DNA from: VRUE01 sp036379955
GTDB taxonomy: Bacteria; Actinomycetota; Thermoleophilia; Solirubrobacterales; 70-9
Assembly: GCA_036379955.1 (NCBI GenBank)
Contig: DASVFR010000041.1
Span: 1-21,772, forward strand
DNA length: 21,772 nucleotides
Direction of reading: 5' to 3'
The first letter of the stretch is position 1; each line of letters starts with the position of its first letter. Both the position numbers and the translations under genes were made by a program. This document shows positions 7,715-14,376 of this stretch, piece after piece. A model generated the notes under the pieces. The model made no database searches, was not told the DNA's origin, and was given only the letters and a program-made list of their open reading frames with translations.

Positions 7715-8953
7715 GTGGAAGATCCCGGCTACAGACCCAGGCTGATCGATTCGACGCTGGCCACGCTGATCGCAGAGCTTCCTGCCGTGATGGTCACCGG
7801 CCCGCGCGCTGCCGGCAAGACGACGACCGCCGGTCGCCATGTCGCCGATATCGCCCGTCTCGACCGCCCGCGAGAAGCCGCGGTGTTCCGGGCGGACCCC
7901 GATGTCGCGCTCAGCGGGTACGAAGAGCCAACCCTTCTCGACGAGTGGCAGGAGGTTCCCACCGTCCTCGGTGCGGTCAAGCGTGCGGTCGATCGCGATC
8001 CCCGCCCGGGTCGGTTCATCCTGACCGGATCGGCCCGAGCCGACCTCGAGGCTGCCACATGGCCGGGAACGGGGCGCGTCGTGCGGGTGCCCATGTACGG
8101 GATGACCGTTCGCGAGCTGAACGGCGATGCAGGAGGGGACTCGTTTCTCGACCGACTGGCTTCCGGAGGAACCGTGAACTTGCCCAGCGACCCCCCCGAC
8201 TTGCGCGGCTACGTCGAGCTGGCGTTGAGGAGCGGGTTCCCAGAACCCGCTCTGTCGATGAACGCGAACGCAAGGACGCGCTGGCTGGAGGGCTACGTGG
8301 ACCAGCTCCTGACCCGCGACGCGGCCGGCATCGAACCCAGGCGAGATCCGGCCCGCCTCCGGCGCTATTTCGAGGCCTACGCCCTGAATACCGCCGGCAT
8401 CGTCTCCGACGCCACCCTGCTGCGCGCGGCGGGGGTCAACCGCAGAACCGCGATGGCCTATGAGCAGCTCCTCGCCAACCTGTTCGTCGTCGAGGCGATG
8501 GCGGCGTGGACCTCGAACCGGCTGCGTCGCCTTTCGCGCGGCCCGAAGCGCTACTTCGTAGACCCCGCGATTCCCGCGGCGGCGCTCAAGCTCGACGCGG
8601 ACGCCGTATTGCGCGACGGCGACCTGCTCGGCCGCCTGCTCGACACCTTCGTCGCCGCCCAGCTTCGCGCCGAGTGCGCCAGCAGCGACGCACGCCCACG
8701 CCTTTACCATCTGCGTGAGGAACATGGGCGCCGCGAGGTCGATGTCCTCGCCGAGATCGGCGGCCGAGACCTGCTCGCGTTCGAGGTGAAGGCGGACGCG
8801 GCCCCCGGCCCCGACGCGGCCAGGCACCTCATCTGGCTCAGAGACCGGCTCGGTGAACGCTTCATGGGTGGGATCGTGTTCCACTCGGGCCCCCGCGCTT
8901 TCGAGCTGGACGAGAAGGTCACAGCGGCGCCGATCTGCGCGCTCTGGGGTTGA
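7715..8953 (+). CDS. AAA_14 / DUF4143-type ATPase, 412 aa
   Basis: Walker A is GPRAAGKTT (29-37), and a Walker B-like TLLDEWQ has D76 and E77. FILTGSAR (101-108) matches the sensor strand of this family. The C-terminal half is DUF4143-like (RYFVDPAIPAA near 279-289) and ends with a PD-(D/E)XK-like nuclease signature: EVD at 341-343 and EVK at 357-359. Length is normal for the family. Family members are widespread in mobile and accessory regions, and most have no defined biochemical role. Start is the GTG at 7715, which fits a -10 element for leaderless expression. The gene ends one base from the convergent tetR stop. It lies with vapBC inside a segment flanked by tetR 3'-end copies. Confidence 0.85.
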   Translation: MEDPGYRPRLIDSTLATLIAELPAVMVTGPRAAGKTTTAGRHVADIARLDRPREAAVFRADPDVALSGYEEPTLLDEWQEVPTVLGAVKRAVDRDPRPGRFILTGSARADLEAATWPGTGRVVRVPMYGMTVRELNGDAGGDSFLDRLASGGTVNLPSDPPDLRGYVELALRSGFPEPALSMNANARTRWLEGYVDQLLTRDAAGIEPRRDPARLRRYFEAYALNTAGIVSDATLLRAAGVNRRTAMAYEQLLANLFVVEAMAAWTSNRLRRLSRGPKRYFVDPAIPAAALKLDADAVLRDGDLLGRLLDTFVAAQLRAECASSDARPRLYHLREEHGRREVDVLAEIGGRDLLAFEVKADAAPGPDAARHLIWLRDRLGERFMGGIVFHSGPRAFELDEKVTAAPICALWG

Positions 8954-8954
8954 G

Positions 8955-9632
8955 TCAAGCCGAGGGGAACCCGGCTGCTTCGCGAGCCAGCTCCTTGGCC
9001 CTCTCGGGTCCCAGGTACGGAGACAGCGCGAACTCGACCAGGTCGGGGAGGAGCTCGACCAACGAGCGGGGGTCGGCCAGCAGCGAGCGGGCGGTGAGGA
9101 CGAGGAGGCCGCCGAGCAGCGAGTCCTCGGTCGAATCGGGCAGGGCGGCGGCCTCGGGACGCTCGGCGCGGCCGGCGCGCAGGTGGGGGATGCACTCGAC
9201 TACGGCGGCGCGGAAGCGGGTCGCGATCTGGGGACTGGCGGTGATCGGCTCGACCAGGCAGAGGCGGGCGAGGGCCGGCTCGGCGGCGAAGAACTCGAGC
9301 AGGGCGCGCAGGCCGGCGACGACCTGGCCGGGCCAGTCGGGGACCGGCGCGACCGCCGCCGCGACCAGCTCCTCGAGGTGGGCGAGGACGGCCTCGAAGG
9401 CGGCGAGGAAGACGGCTTCCTTGGACTCGAAGTTCTCGTAGAAGGCGCGCGAGGAGACCGAGGCGGCCTTGACGATCTCGGCGATCGTCGCGGCCCGGTA
9501 GCCGCGCTCGGCGGTGACCTGCGCGATCGCCGCCAGCAGCCGCTCGCGCTGCGACTCGGCGACCTGCTCGGGGGAGAGGCCGTGGTGGCCCCCCGGCAGG
9601 GGACCGAGGTCGGGCTCGCGCTTCGCCGCCAC
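8955..9632 (-). CDS. TetR-family transcriptional regulator (A), 225 aa
   Basis: Residues about 28-75 form a typical TetR helix-turn-helix: QRERLLAAIAQVTAERGY, then ATIAEIVKAASVSSRAFYENF and KEAVFLAAF. The C-terminal ligand-binding and dimerisation domain carries the LLP-LVEF-YLGPERAKEL pattern shared by the other TetR-like genes of this cluster. Start is GTG at 9630-9632 with no strong ribosome binding site. It follows the DUF234-type ATPase after 31 bases and is probably cotranscribed with it. Its 3' end (8955-8994) is duplicated at 6900-6939. The effector and target genes are unknown; the adjacent ATPase genes are the natural candidates. Confidence 0.92.
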   Translation of the reverse strand: MAAKREPDLGPLPGGHHGLSPEQVAESQRERLLAAIAQVTAERGYRAATIAEIVKAASVSSRAFYENFESKEAVFLAAFEAVLAHLEELVAAAVAPVPDWPGQVVAGLRALLEFFAAEPALARLCLVEPITASPQIATRFRAAVVECIPHLRAGRAERPEAAALPDSTEDSLLGGLLVLTARSLLADPRSLVELLPDLVEFALSPYLGPERAKELAREAAGFPSA

Positions 9633-9663
9633 GGCCCCGAAGGTTATCCGCGGGGCGACCGCC

Positions 9664-11040
9664 TTACGCGTCGAATATGTCGGCGGCGGTGATCACGAGG
9701 GCGTCGGTCGGTCGGTCGACGCGCTCACGGGCGCACACCGCGTAACGGGGGGTGGCGGACACGCGCGGCAGAGACGCGGCCTTGCGCTCGAGGTCGGCCC
9801 GCAAACGACCGGCGTCGACGCGACGTGCCCACTTGGCCTCGCCAAGCAACACGGCCTCGCGGCCGCGGCCGGCGAGAGCGACGGCGTCGATCTCGGCCGG
9901 GTCGGCTCCAGCGGTCCAGAACGGGCCGATGGCGACCACGCCTTCCCCTAGCCCTCCCGCCGCGGCGCGCCTGCGCAGATGGTCGCGGAAAGCCTCCTCC
10001 CACGGGCCGCCCATGTGGTCGTCGATCGAGTCGAGCAGCACGGGGAGGATGCTCTCGCCGAGACCGCGCTCGATCTCCGGCCGGAAGCGATCGAGCAGGC
10101 CGAGCCAGAAGGCGAGGAAGTTGTCGGCGATGCGGTAGGCGCGGCGACGCGTGCGGCGGGGGTCCTCGGTCACCGGCACGACCCTCTCCACCAAGCGCAG
10201 GGCGACGAGCCGGTCGAGGGTCCGCCGCGGGTCGGCGCGGATCGCCTGCTCGATCTCGTTGAATTTCGTCTTGCCGGCAGCGATCGCGTAGAGCACCTGA
10301 CGGGCGAGCTCCCCCTCCTCCCCCTCCGTCGCCAGCACGAGCTGTCCCTCGGTGAGGAGCTGGCCTCCCGGCGTGCAGGCGAGCCGCGCCAGGTTGGCTC
10401 CCACGCTCGCGTTTTGATCCCACCAGCGCAGGTAGAGCGGCATGCCGCCGAGCAGGCCCCAGACCAGGGCGCGGCGCGTGGGGCTGAGCGAGGGCAGCAT
10501 CAGGGCCGCCTCGTGCGGGCGAAACGGGTGTAGGAGCAGCGCCAGGTCGAGACGCCCGTAGAGCGGCGCGCGCTCCTCCTGCATCGCCTCCATGACGCGC
10601 ACGGCCGAGCCGCAGAGCAGCAGCTTCAGCTTGGTTCTCGAGCGCAGTCGGTCCCAGGCGGCCCGGATCAGGCTCGGGAGCTCCGGCGCGGTCTCGGCGA
10701 TCGTCGGCATCTCGTCGAGGACGAGCAGCAGCGGCTCGTCGCGAGCGGCCTGCGCCAAGGTCTCCAACGCGTCGTCCCAATCGACGAAGGGCCGAGCCTC
10801 GAGATCTCGCACACCGTCCATCACGAGCGACGCCGCAGCTCGAGAGAGCGCTTCCAGCTCCGCGCCGGGAGGACGCCCACCGCCGGTGTGGAACACGGCG
10901 CGGCGCGCACTGGCGAACTCCTCGATCAGCGCCGTCTTGCCGACCCGGCGACGTCCCCAGACGATCCCCATGCCAGCGCCAGGGCGCAACCACCATTGCT
11001 CCAGATGCGCCAGCTCGTCTTTTCGATTGACGAATGCCAC
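9664..11040 (-). CDS. Archaeal-ATPase / DUF234-type ATPase with nuclease-like C-terminus, 458 aa
   Basis: FVNRKDELAHLEQWW is the typical N-terminus of this STAND-like ATPase group. Walker A is GRRRVGKT (29-36), Walker B is LLLVLDEM with D109 and E110, and LLCGSAV (141-147) is the sensor strand. Residues about 245-295 look like a winged helix. The C-terminal DUF234-like region has EID (383-385) followed by GEAKW (E401, K403), a PD-(D/E)XK-like pattern. Start is GTG at 11038-11040. The gene lies just downstream of three 16-bp repeats and an HTH-less TetR-like gene, and upstream of TetR A. DNA binding or cleavage driven by ATP is plausible, but no member of this group gives a secure function here. 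Confidence 0.86.
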   Translation of the reverse strand: MAFVNRKDELAHLEQWWLRPGAGMGIVWGRRRVGKTALIEEFASARRAVFHTGGGRPPGAELEALSRAAASLVMDGVRDLEARPFVDWDDALETLAQAARDEPLLLVLDEMPTIAETAPELPSLIRAAWDRLRSRTKLKLLLCGSAVRVMEAMQEERAPLYGRLDLALLLHPFRPHEAALMLPSLSPTRRALVWGLLGGMPLYLRWWDQNASVGANLARLACTPGGQLLTEGQLVLATEGEEGELARQVLYAIAAGKTKFNEIEQAIRADPRRTLDRLVALRLVERVVPVTEDPRRTRRRAYRIADNFLAFWLGLLDRFRPEIERGLGESILPVLLDSIDDHMGGPWEEAFRDHLRRRAAAGGLGEGVVAIGPFWTAGADPAEIDAVALAGRGREAVLLGEAKWARRVDAGRLRADLERKAASLPRVSATPRYAVCARERVDRPTDALVITAADIFDA

Positions 11041-11065
11041 GCGGGAGAGCTTACCGACATCTAGG

Positions 11066-11113
11066 GTCGGCGACCGTCAGTGTCGGCGACCGTCAGTGTC
11101 GGCGACCGTCAGC
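11066..11113. repeat. Three tandem copies of a 16-bp repeat, unit GTCGGCGACCGTCAGT
   Basis: Copies lie at 11066-11081, 11082-11097 and 11098-11113; only the last base of the third differs. Each contains the short dyad GTCG-G-CGAC. The array overlaps the 3' end of the HTH-less TetR-like gene and ends 25 bases before the ATPase GTG (minus strand). It could be an operator array. Because 16 is not a multiple of 3, changes in copy number would shift the end of the overlapping gene. Confidence 0.8.
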
Positions 11114-11556
11114 TGTGCCTCGCCAAGCGGCGGCGGCGAGATCTCCAGCTCCTCCCGCGCCGCGTCGCGGCCGCAGTAGGGGAGCACGACGCAGTACATG
11201 AGCTCGGGGACGATCTCGGCCTCGTCGGGGAGGCGGCCGTCGCGGACGATTGCGGCGTAAAGGCGGGTGCAGAGGCCCCCGCCGAGCGCCTCGGCGGTCA
11301 TGCGGGCGAGGCCGGCGGGAGCGGTGGGCTCCTCGCGGCCCTCGTCGATCAGGTCGAAGAGGTACTCGGTCCAGCGCTCGGCGACCGGCGGGTCGGCATC
11401 GGCCGCTACTCCCGCCAGCTCGGCGAGGAGGAGGTCGGCCGCGCGCTCGTCGGGAGCTAGGAAGCGATGCAGCGAGTAGAGGGCGGCACGAACGCGGTCG
11501 CGCCAGGGGGCGGCGGGGTCGAGGCGGGGAAGGAGATCGTCCACTTGCGTTTCCAT
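11077..11556 (-). CDS. HTH-less TetR-like protein 1, 159 aa
   Basis: Starts at ATG 11554-11556, with GGAGG 13 bases upstream. The sequence aligns by eye with the C-terminal domain of TetR regulators: PWRDRVRAALYSLHRFLAPDE, then an Ala/Leu helix region, then EIVPELMYCVVLPYCGRDAAREEL, matching ELLP-LVEF-YLGPERAKEL of TetR A. There is no helix-turn-helix, and the 83 bases to the upstream tetR leave no room for one. So it should dimerise or bind a ligand but not bind DNA. The longer open frame upstream of the ATG overlaps TetR B and is a shadow. Its C-terminus (TVADTDGRRH) is encoded by the 16-bp tandem repeats. Heterodimer formation with a full TetR is inferred. Confidence 0.72.
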   Translation of the reverse strand: METQVDDLLPRLDPAAPWRDRVRAALYSLHRFLAPDERAADLLLAELAGVAADADPPVAERWTEYLFDLIDEGREEPTAPAGLARMTAEALGGGLCTRLYAAIVRDGRLPDEAEIVPELMYCVVLPYCGRDAAREELEISPPPLGEAQLTVADTDGRRH

Positions 11557-11574
11557 GCGAATCTGAGCGCCTCC

Positions 11575-11591
11575 CTCGACCGCACGTCGAG
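11575..11591. promoter_or_regulatory. Inverted repeat CTCGAC-N5-GTCGAG upstream of the HTH-less gene
   Basis: A perfect 6-bp inverted repeat with a 5-base centre lies 18 bases upstream of the 159-aa gene start. A TATGCT stretch (minus strand) just before it could be a -10 element. It may be a TetR operator, but the arms are short. Confidence 0.3.
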
Positions 11592-11639
11592 CATAGCCCG
11601 GCGGCGGCGATCCGTGGGTTTGGGTACGACGGAGATCGG

Positions 11640-12362
11640 TCAGGAGGCGGCGGAGGCGGCCTCGCCGGCAGGCTCCTCGGCGACCGGCGCCTCGGCGGCC
11701 TGCTTTGCCCACCTCGCCGCCTCCTCCTCGCCGAGGTAGGGGCGGAGGACGAACTCGATCGCGTCCGGCAGCAGCGACTCGATCCCCTCGTCCTGGCCGA
11801 CGATGAGGCGCTGGTAGGCCGACCAGAGGACGCCGCCGGCGAGCGTGTCCTCGAGCGTCTCGGGCAGCTCGTCGCGGTAGGGGCTGAGCTCGCGGCCCTG
11901 GCGCAGCAGCGGCGAGAGGTCGGACATCGCCCGCTCGTAGCGCTCGATGATGCTGGGCCCGACGGTCGGCGCCTCGACGATCGAGGCGCGGGCGATCAGG
12001 GGGTCGGCGAGCAGCACGTCGAAGAGCGCGCCAAGGGCGGCAACCACCTGCCGCGGCCAGGGGGCGCCGGCCTGCTCGGCGAGCGCCGCTTCGATGCGGG
12101 CTCGCGTCTGCACCATGGTCTCGTCGAAGAGCTCGAGGAAGCACTCCTCCTTGCCGGCGAAGTGCGCGTAGAAGGTCTTGTAGCTGACCCGAGCGCGCTT
12201 GACGATCAGCTCGACCGTGACCGAGTCGTAGCCGCGCTCGGCGACCAGCTCGCCGGTGGCGCGCAGGATGCGCCGCCGCTGGTCCGCTTTGGCGCTCTCG
12301 CGGGTGACGCCGGCCGGCGTGGCGGCGAGCGCGCGTGAGTCCCTTCCTGGTAGGGCTCGCAT
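11640..12362 (-). CDS. TetR-family transcriptional regulator (B), 240 aa
   Basis: Residues about 27-75 are the helix-turn-helix: DQRRRILRATGELVAERGYD, VTVELIVKRARVSYKTFYAHF and KEECFLELF. The C-terminal domain has SLLPDAIEFVLRPYLGEEEA, the family's dimer-helix pattern. The final 20 residues are Ala/Glu-rich. Start is ATG at 12360-12362, with a weak AAGG nearby. Upstream is an AT-rich palindromic spacer that probably holds its promoter and operator. Directly downstream is an HTH-less TetR-like gene in the same direction, the first of two such pairs here. The regulated genes are not known. Confidence 0.92.
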   Translation of the reverse strand: MRALPGRDSRALAATPAGVTRESAKADQRRRILRATGELVAERGYDSVTVELIVKRARVSYKTFYAHFAGKEECFLELFDETMVQTRARIEAALAEQAGAPWPRQVVAALGALFDVLLADPLIARASIVEAPTVGPSIIERYERAMSDLSPLLRQGRELSPYRDELPETLEDTLAGGVLWSAYQRLIVGQDEGIESLLPDAIEFVLRPYLGEEEAARWAKQAAEAPVAEEPAGEAASAAS

Positions 12363-12414
12363 ACCTTGAGGATAGCTCTATATAGCGATTAAATCGAACC
12401 GAGAAACGTCTTTG
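12363..12414 (-). promoter_or_regulatory. AT-rich promoter/operator region of TetR B
   Basis: This 52-base gap is AT-rich against about 70% GC around it. It contains the dyad CGATT-A-AATCG (12386-12396) and, on the minus strand, CTATATAG at about 12379-12386, a fair -10 candidate. A palindrome overlapping the promoter spacer is the usual place for TetR autorepression. The exact transcription start is not clear. Confidence 0.5.
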
Positions 12415-12888
12415 TCACGCGTCGACGAGTCGCGCCGCCCGCTCGGGCCCGAAGTAGCAGGCGTGGATGAGCTCAAGCAGGCCGGGGAGCAGCTCCTCGA
12501 GGCGCCTGGGATCGACGCCGAGCTGGCGCGCGACCTGGGCGCAGAGGTCGGAGACCAGGGCCGGCTCGAAGAAGGGCGGGTGGTCGTAGGCGCTCGGGTC
12601 GCGAGCGGCCGCCTCGCGCAGCGCCTCGGCGCAGCGCCGCTGCCAGCGCTCGTAGCAGGAGAGGGCCTCGGCGTCGCCGGCGAAGGGCCGGACGACGAGC
12701 AGGTGCGCCAGCTCCGGCTCGGCGGCGAGCAGGCCGAGGGCGGAGCGGAGCGCGGCCTCGACCCGCTCGGCGAAGCCGGAACCGGGCTCGAGCGCGACGG
12801 CGATCGCGGCGCGAACGCGTTCCGCCCCCCGCTCGTAGGAGACCGCGAGCGCCGAGGCGCGTGGGCTGCTCTGCGGGTCGGCGCTCAC
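12415..12888 (-). CDS. HTH-less TetR-like protein 2, 157 aa
   Basis: Starts at GTG 12886-12888, with AGGGG about 10 bases upstream, only 6 bases after the stop of TetR C. It lines up with the C-terminal domain of TetR A: FAERVEAALRSALGLLAAEP matches WPGQVVAGLRALLEFFAAEP, and LEELLPGLLELIHACYFGPERAARL matches LVELLPDLVEFALSPYLGPERAKEL. The N-terminal helix-turn-helix is absent and cannot be hidden upstream, because TetR C occupies that DNA. Residues about 1-30 are a short Ser/Ala-rich lead. Likely a dimerisation or ligand-sensing partner of TetR C; this is inference from sequence and tight coupling. Confidence 0.72.
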   Translation of the reverse strand: MSADPQSSPRASALAVSYERGAERVRAAIAVALEPGSGFAERVEAALRSALGLLAAEPELAHLLVVRPFAGDAEALSCYERWQRRCAEALREAAARDPSAYDHPPFFEPALVSDLCAQVARQLGVDPRRLEELLPGLLELIHACYFGPERAARLVDA

Positions 12889-12894
12889 GATCGC

Positions 12895-13620
12895 CTACCC
12901 CTGAAGCGCCGGCTCGGCGGCGATCCGCTTCGCCTCCTCGACCCCGAGATAGGGGATCAGGGTCAGTTCGACGAGCTCGGGCAGCAGCTCCGGCAAGACC
13001 TCGGCTTCGTCGTTCATCAGGCGCGAGGCGACGATCGCCGTGACGGCGCCGATCAGGGCTTTCTCGGTCAGCTGCGGCAACGCCGCCGCCCGCTCGCTGA
13101 TGCGGCGGCCGGCGCTGAGCAGGCTGGCAAGGTGCTCGTTGGCGTCGAGCACGCGCTGCGCGATCTCAACGTTGGAGGCGAGGGCGTCGAGGGTGAGGAG
13201 CTGCGCCTGGCCGGGCTCGGCGGCGGCAAAGTCGAGTGCCGCGCCGAGCGCGGCCTTGATCTTCAGCGGCCACTCGGCCTGGCTGTTGCAGGCCCGGACC
13301 AGGGTGCCGAGGAAGCGCTCGAAGATCGTGTCGTGCGCGACCAGCACCGCCTCCTCCTTGTTGGCGAAGTTGTCGTAGAAGGTGCGGCGCGAGATCCCCG
13401 CCGCTTCGATCACGTGCTCGACCGTGAGGCTGCCGTAGCGGTGCTCGGCGAGCGCGTTGGCGACGCCGGCGATGATCCGGTCGCGCTGGTGGCGCTCGAC
13501 AACCTCACGCGGGAAGCGGTGGCGCCCGCTCGGCAGCTTCCAGCTTGGCTCGAGGGGCTCGACTTCGGCAGGGCGGGGGCGTTGCGGGGTCATTCCATCC
13601 CTGGGCTCGGATTCGGCCAC
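12895..13620 (-). CDS. TetR-family transcriptional regulator (C), 241 aa
   Basis: The helix-turn-helix lies at about 44-92: HQRDRIIAGVANALAEHRYG, LTVEHVIEAAGISRRTFYDNF and NKEEAVLVAHD. A lead of about 40 residues precedes it, ending LPSGRHRFPREVVERHQ, which resembles LPGGHHGLSPEQVAESQ of TetR A, so the two are close paralogues. The C-terminal helix pattern is VLPELLPELVELTLIPYLGVEEA. Start is taken as GTG 13618-13620; the ATG at codon 10 (13591-13593) is an alternative. Upstream is conserved element copy B, a probable promoter. It is the first gene of the regulator cluster and is tightly coupled to HTH-less protein 2. Confidence 0.9.
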   Translation of the reverse strand: MAESEPRDGMTPQRPRPAEVEPLEPSWKLPSGRHRFPREVVERHQRDRIIAGVANALAEHRYGSLTVEHVIEAAGISRRTFYDNFANKEEAVLVAHDTIFERFLGTLVRACNSQAEWPLKIKAALGAALDFAAAEPGQAQLLTLDALASNVEIAQRVLDANEHLASLLSAGRRISERAAALPQLTEKALIGAVTAIVASRLMNDEAEVLPELLPELVELTLIPYLGVEEAKRIAAEPALQG

Positions 13621-13649
13621 GACCGTTTACGTTCGCGGCTCCTCGATGC

Positions 13650-13709
13650 ATGAAAGCAAACCGAGACCCGAAAGGCAAGCCATATTTTTTGGAGACATAG
13701 AAAAGTTTC
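13650..13709 (-). promoter_or_regulatory. Two-block conserved element, copy B (probable promoter of TetR C)
   Basis: Matches copy A at 6784-6846. On the minus strand TTGCCT (13678-13673), a 17-base spacer and TTTCAT (13655-13650) form a promoter-like pair, which places a start near 13643 and a leader of about 22 bases before the GTG of TetR C. On the plus strand the same DNA could encode a 16-residue peptide, MKANRDPKGKPYFLET, ending at 13700. The rest of this gap shows no gene. Confidence 0.45.
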
Positions 13710-14369
13710 TCAGCTGCCGAGCTCGGTTCGCAGCGCGGCCAGCTCGGAGCGAAGCTCGGCGACCTCGCGCTCGAGGCGGGTGAGGCGATCCTCGGCCGGC
13801 GCGGGCTCGGGCTCGTGGGCGGCTGGCGTCTCCGCCGTTCCGGCGGCTGGCGTCGCTGGCTCCGTCGAAGCCCCCGGCTGAGTGTCTCCACCGCCGACCA
13901 ACTGCTCGTAGCGATCCTCCTTCTGCCCGGGACGGCGCTCGTGGCGGGCGACGAGCCCGCGCTCGACCATGGCGGCGAGCGCGTCCTGCACCGCGCCGAG
14001 ATCGGCGAACTCATAGAGGCGCTGACCGCGCTGCTTCAGCTCTCCCGGCGTCTGCGGCCCGCGCAGCATCAGCACCGCGAGCAGCGAGGCTTCCGCCTCG
14101 TCGAGGCCGAAGGCGTCGTCGAGCAGATGGCGGTACTTGCGCGCACGCGAGCCGGCGCCGCTGGCAAGTCGGGTCCAGCCGCGCAGGGCGAGCCGCCGCA
14201 GGGCCTCGACCACGATCGCCTCGTCGTAGTCGACCACCGGCTCGCGGTTAGTCGACTGGTTGCAGGCGAGCCTCAGGGCGTTGAGCGAGAGCGGGTAGGC
14301 GTCCGGGGTCGTGCGCTGCTTCTCTACGAGGCAGCCGAGCACGCGGATCTCGACGGTGTCGGGCTCCAA
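13710..14369 (-). CDS. yceH: YceH-family (DUF480) protein, 219 aa
   Basis: The N-terminal region reads EIRVLGCLVEKQRTTPDAYP, then LNALRLACNQSTNREPVVDYDE. This matches the strongly conserved core of E. coli YceH (GCLLEKQVTTPEQYPLS, ACNQKTNREPV). A second winged-helix-like part has LMLRGPQTPGELKQR and YEFADLGAV. The C-terminus is a Pro/Ala/Glu linker followed by a leucine-spaced coiled coil (DRLTRLEREVAELRSELAAL). The only start fitting the conserved N-terminus is TTG at 14367-14369, 7 bases after the pyrE stop. The frame extends upstream but is low-complexity and antisense to nothing conserved, so it is rejected. Cellular role of YceH is not well defined; the fold suggests nucleic-acid binding. 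Confidence 0.88.
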   Translation of the reverse strand: MEPDTVEIRVLGCLVEKQRTTPDAYPLSLNALRLACNQSTNREPVVDYDEAIVVEALRRLALRGWTRLASGAGSRARKYRHLLDDAFGLDEAEASLLAVLMLRGPQTPGELKQRGQRLYEFADLGAVQDALAAMVERGLVARHERRPGQKEDRYEQLVGGGDTQPGASTEPATPAAGTAETPAAHEPEPAPAEDRLTRLEREVAELRSELAALRTELGS

Positions 14370-14376
14370 CGCCGTC

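Noticed and set aside
8853..9692. Long plus-strand frames over the TetR and ATPase genes
   Set aside because: Gly/Glu/Asp-rich shadows of the GC-rich minus-strand genes, typical of high-GC DNA.
11066..11113. A CRISPR array
   Set aside because: Units are 16 bp and directly adjacent with no spacers, and no cas genes are present.
11077..12144. A 355-codon frame extending HTH-less protein 1 upstream
   Set aside because: The extension overlaps TetR B and is Arg/Ala-rich shadow sequence; only the part after the ATG at 11556 looks like a TetR C-domain.
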